Source of the DNA: Roseiarcus sp963829505 | Lineage (GTDB): Bacteria; Pseudomonadota; Alphaproteobacteria; Rhizobiales; Beijerinckiaceae | Reading direction: 5' to 3' | Length of the DNA: 64,000 bases | NCBI GenBank assembly: GCA_963829505.1 | Contig: CAWHIL010000002.1 | Location: forward strand, 558,001-622,000 | Part shown: in pieces, positions 62,130 through 64,000 of the stretch | Numbering within the stretch: position 1 is the first letter of the stretch | Layout: each line of letters begins with the position of its first letter | Notes under the pieces: generated by a model | The model's database searches: none | Told to the model about the DNA's origin: nothing | The model's input: only the letters and a program-made list of their open reading frames with translations | Made by a program: the position numbers and the translations under genes

Positions 62130-64000
62130 TGGGTTCGGCCCTCAGCTCCTCCCTTGAGCGAAAACGACGCCGGCCAAGCTGGGCGCGCCTCGCGCGTCTC
62201 GGCGCGGGATTGCTTGCGCTTGCGCTCGTCTCGACGGCGCCGATGAGGCCTGCGGTCGCCGAGACCGCCGCTCCCGCCGCCGCCTCGTCCGGTCCCGCCG
62301 CGGCCGCCAAGCCTCAGGACAAGCTTGTCATCGACGCCGACCAGCTCATCTACGACAAGGACAAGAACATCGTCTCGGCCGTCGGCTCGGTCCAGCTCTT
62401 CTACCAGGGCCGCACCCTCCAGGCCGATCGCGTGACCTACGATCGCGCCACGCGAAGGGTCACCGCCGAGGGTCACGCCAAGATGACGGACGAGCACGGC
62501 GACGTCGTCTACGGGTCGCGTTTCGAGCTCGACGAGAATTTCCGCGACGGCTTCATCGACAGCGTACAGGCCGTAACCTCGGACAAGACCCGCTTCAGCT
62601 CCCCTCGCGTCGAACGGACGAACGGGACCGTGACCGTGTTCGAGAGAGGGTCCTACACGGCGTGCGAGCCGTGCAGGGACCACCCGGAGCGCCCGCCCTT
62701 CTGGCAGGTCCGGGCGACGAAGATCATCGAGAACCAGGAGACGCACACCGTCTATTACGAGGACGCCCAGATGCTGTTCTGGGGCGTGCCGATGATCTGG
62801 TTCCCCTATTTCTCGACCCCCAATTCGACGGTCAACAAGCAGACGGGGCTTCTCGCGCCGAGCATCGTCTCGGGCGCGGCGCTCGGCTACGGGGCGAGCT
62901 TCCCCTACTTCATCAATCTCGCGCCGAGCTACGACTTGACGCTGGTGCCGACCTATCTGTCGAAGCAGGGATTCCTCGGCGAGGCCGACTGGCGCCAACG
63001 GCTGTCGAACGGCGAGTACAGCGTCAAGGTCATCGGCATCGACGAGCAGCAGCCCAAGGCCTTCCCGGTCTACCCCTATGGCGCCGGCGATCAGCCGTTT
63101 CGCGGATCGGTCGAGACAAAGGGCAACTTCTATCTCAACCCCTACTGGCAGTTGGGCTGGAACGGGACCTGGCTGTCCGACAAGTTCTTCGCCAACGACT
63201 ACAAGCTGCAGGGGATCAATTTCGACAATTACTACTTCCAGGACATCACGTCGTCGATCTATCTGCGCGGCCAGGGGCCCGGCAGCTTCTTCGATCTCAG
63301 CGCCTACCACTTCGAGGGCACGACCGCGAGCGACGACAACCGCACCCTGCCGACCGCCGCGCCGGTGCTCGACTACAATCGCGTCATCCCGGTTCCGGCC
63401 AGCCGCAGCAACGGAATCGGCGGCGAGGTGACGGTCGACGTCAACATCGCCAACATCAACCAGACCAACGCCGCGTTCCAGTCGACCGGGCTGCAGACCT
63501 TCGACAACGCCTATCACCTCTACAACGTCTGCGAGACGCCGGTGGTCACCAAGGCCGGGACGTCCTACGTCGACAGCTACTATCCCGGGGCCTGCATCCT
63601 GCGCTCCATCGCGGGCGACTACCTTCGGGCGTCGGGCCAGGTGTCGTGGCAGAAGACCTACATCGATTCGCTCGGCGAGGTGTGGAAGCCCTTCGTCTTC
63701 GCCCGTCTCGACGGCGAATCGACCGAGCTCGACACCACCGGCTCGATCACCTACGCGAGCATCGTCGGATCGAGCACGGTCGCCAATTCCAGCCAGCCCG
63801 CTTTCTTTTCCGGCCGGGACAGCGGCAGTTTCGCGCGCGGCATGGCGGGCTTCGGCATCGAGTACCAGTATCCCTTCGTGCTCACGAATGCGTTCGGGAC
63901 GCAGACCCTCACGCCGATCGCCCAGTTCATCGTCCGTCCGAACGAGGTCGTCCCGCAGATCCAGCCGAACGAGGACGCCCAGAGCCTCGTGTTCGACGAG
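62129..64000 (+). CDS. lptD: LPS-assembly outer-membrane protein LptD (partial)
   Basis: 624 codons are visible; the gene continues past the window. ATG 62129 overlaps the lptG stop (TGATG). A signal-type helix (ARLGAGLLALALVSTAPM) follows a basic N-terminus. The OstA-like N-domain (KLVIDADQLIYDKDKNIVSA, GRTLQADRVTYDRATRRVTA) follows, then SYTACEPCRDHPERPPFWQV, the cysteine pair of the disulfide network. The barrel start is WGVPMIWFPYFSTPNSTVN and KQTGLLAPSIVSGAALGYG. LptD inserts LPS in the outer leaflet with LptE. It reads without frameshift to the end. Confidence 0.95.
   Translation, partial: MGSALSSSLERKRRRPSWARLARLGAGLLALALVSTAPMRPAVAETAAPAAASSGPAAAAKPQDKLVIDADQLIYDKDKNIVSAVGSVQLFYQGRTLQADRVTYDRATRRVTAEGHAKMTDEHGDVVYGSRFELDENFRDGFIDSVQAVTSDKTRFSSPRVERTNGTVTVFERGSYTACEPCRDHPERPPFWQVRATKIIENQETHTVYYEDAQMLFWGVPMIWFPYFSTPNSTVNKQTGLLAPSIVSGAALGYGASFPYFINLAPSYDLTLVPTYLSKQGFLGEADWRQRLSNGEYSVKVIGIDEQQPKAFPVYPYGAGDQPFRGSVETKGNFYLNPYWQLGWNGTWLSDKFFANDYKLQGINFDNYYFQDITSSIYLRGQGPGSFFDLSAYHFEGTTASDDNRTLPTAAPVLDYNRVIPVPASRSNGIGGEVTVDVNIANINQTNAAFQSTGLQTFDNAYHLYNVCETPVVTKAGTSYVDSYYPGACILRSIAGDYLRASGQVSWQKTYIDSLGEVWKPFVFARLDGESTELDTTGSITYASIVGSSTVANSSQPAFFSGRDSGSFARGMAGFGIEYQYPFVLTNAFGTQTLTPIAQFIVRPNEVVPQIQPNEDAQSLVFDE

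Overview
This is a 64-kb window of high-GC alphaproteobacterial chromosome, almost certainly order Hyphomicrobiales (Rhizobiales). The lineage is supported by a permuted two-piece tmRNA next to an alpha-type sspB, an Fo ATP synthase operon with a b' subunit and no F1 genes, an MbfA ferritin-like iron exporter, minCDE, and many short palindromic repeats of the kind scattered through rhizobial and methylotroph genomes. A family in the Beijerinckiaceae/Methylocystaceae area is a guess, not a result. I see no phage, insertion sequence, integrase, CRISPR array or tRNA gene.

Layout. 0-14 kb: end of apaG, then mtgA, a holin-like membrane protein, an LssY_C protein, an atypical ClC channel, proB, mbfA, a divergent pair of exported enzymes (isoaspartyl methyltransferase-like and chorismate mutase), an enoyl-CoA hydratase, DUF1345, hisS and a tannase-family esterase. 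14-28.4 kb: atpI-B-E-F'-F, a secreted protein, rlmJ, nitronate monooxygenase, dnaB, a DsbA-type thioredoxin, an EcsC protein, a ClpP-like exported protein, a methyltransferase and minCDE. 28.4-34.4 kb: the urea ABC transporter urtABCDE on the minus strand, preceded by a good sigma-54 promoter. 34.5-42.6 kb: the potassium pump operon kdpFABC with its sensor and regulator kdpDE, also minus strand, led by a second very small membrane ORF. 42.9-51.1 kb: an EpsD-like lipoprotein foldase, the hydrogenase maturation operon hypBFCDE, and a Wzz-type chain-length protein. 51.4-64 kb: tmRNA, sspB, two small conserved genes, a giant AsmA protein, holC, a secreted protein, pepA, and the LPS transport run lptF-lptG-lptD (lptD cut by the window end).

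How it works together. Several blocks are nutrient or stress modules: urea uptake under nitrogen control, high-affinity K+ uptake under KdpDE, iron export (MbfA) and Ni-Fe hydrogenase maturation without hydrogenase structural genes in view. tmRNA and sspB are functionally paired, since SspB hands tmRNA-tagged proteins to ClpXP. AsmA and LptFGD all belong to envelope biogenesis.

The most unusual property is a set of single-base frameshifts in conserved genes that should be intact: atpB, urtA, kdpB, lptF and the asmA homologue, and possibly atpI. In atpB, urtA and kdpB (and the possible atpI case) deleting one T from a GANTTC hexamer restores both the conserved protein and a GANTC site, the target of the alphaproteobacterial CcrM adenine methylase. 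Systematic base-calling error at methylated sites is the simplest reading. I found no convincing wholly new multi-gene system; the strongest leads are this indel pattern, the 21-22-bp periodic repeat arrays, and the exported Pcm-like/chorismate mutase pair.
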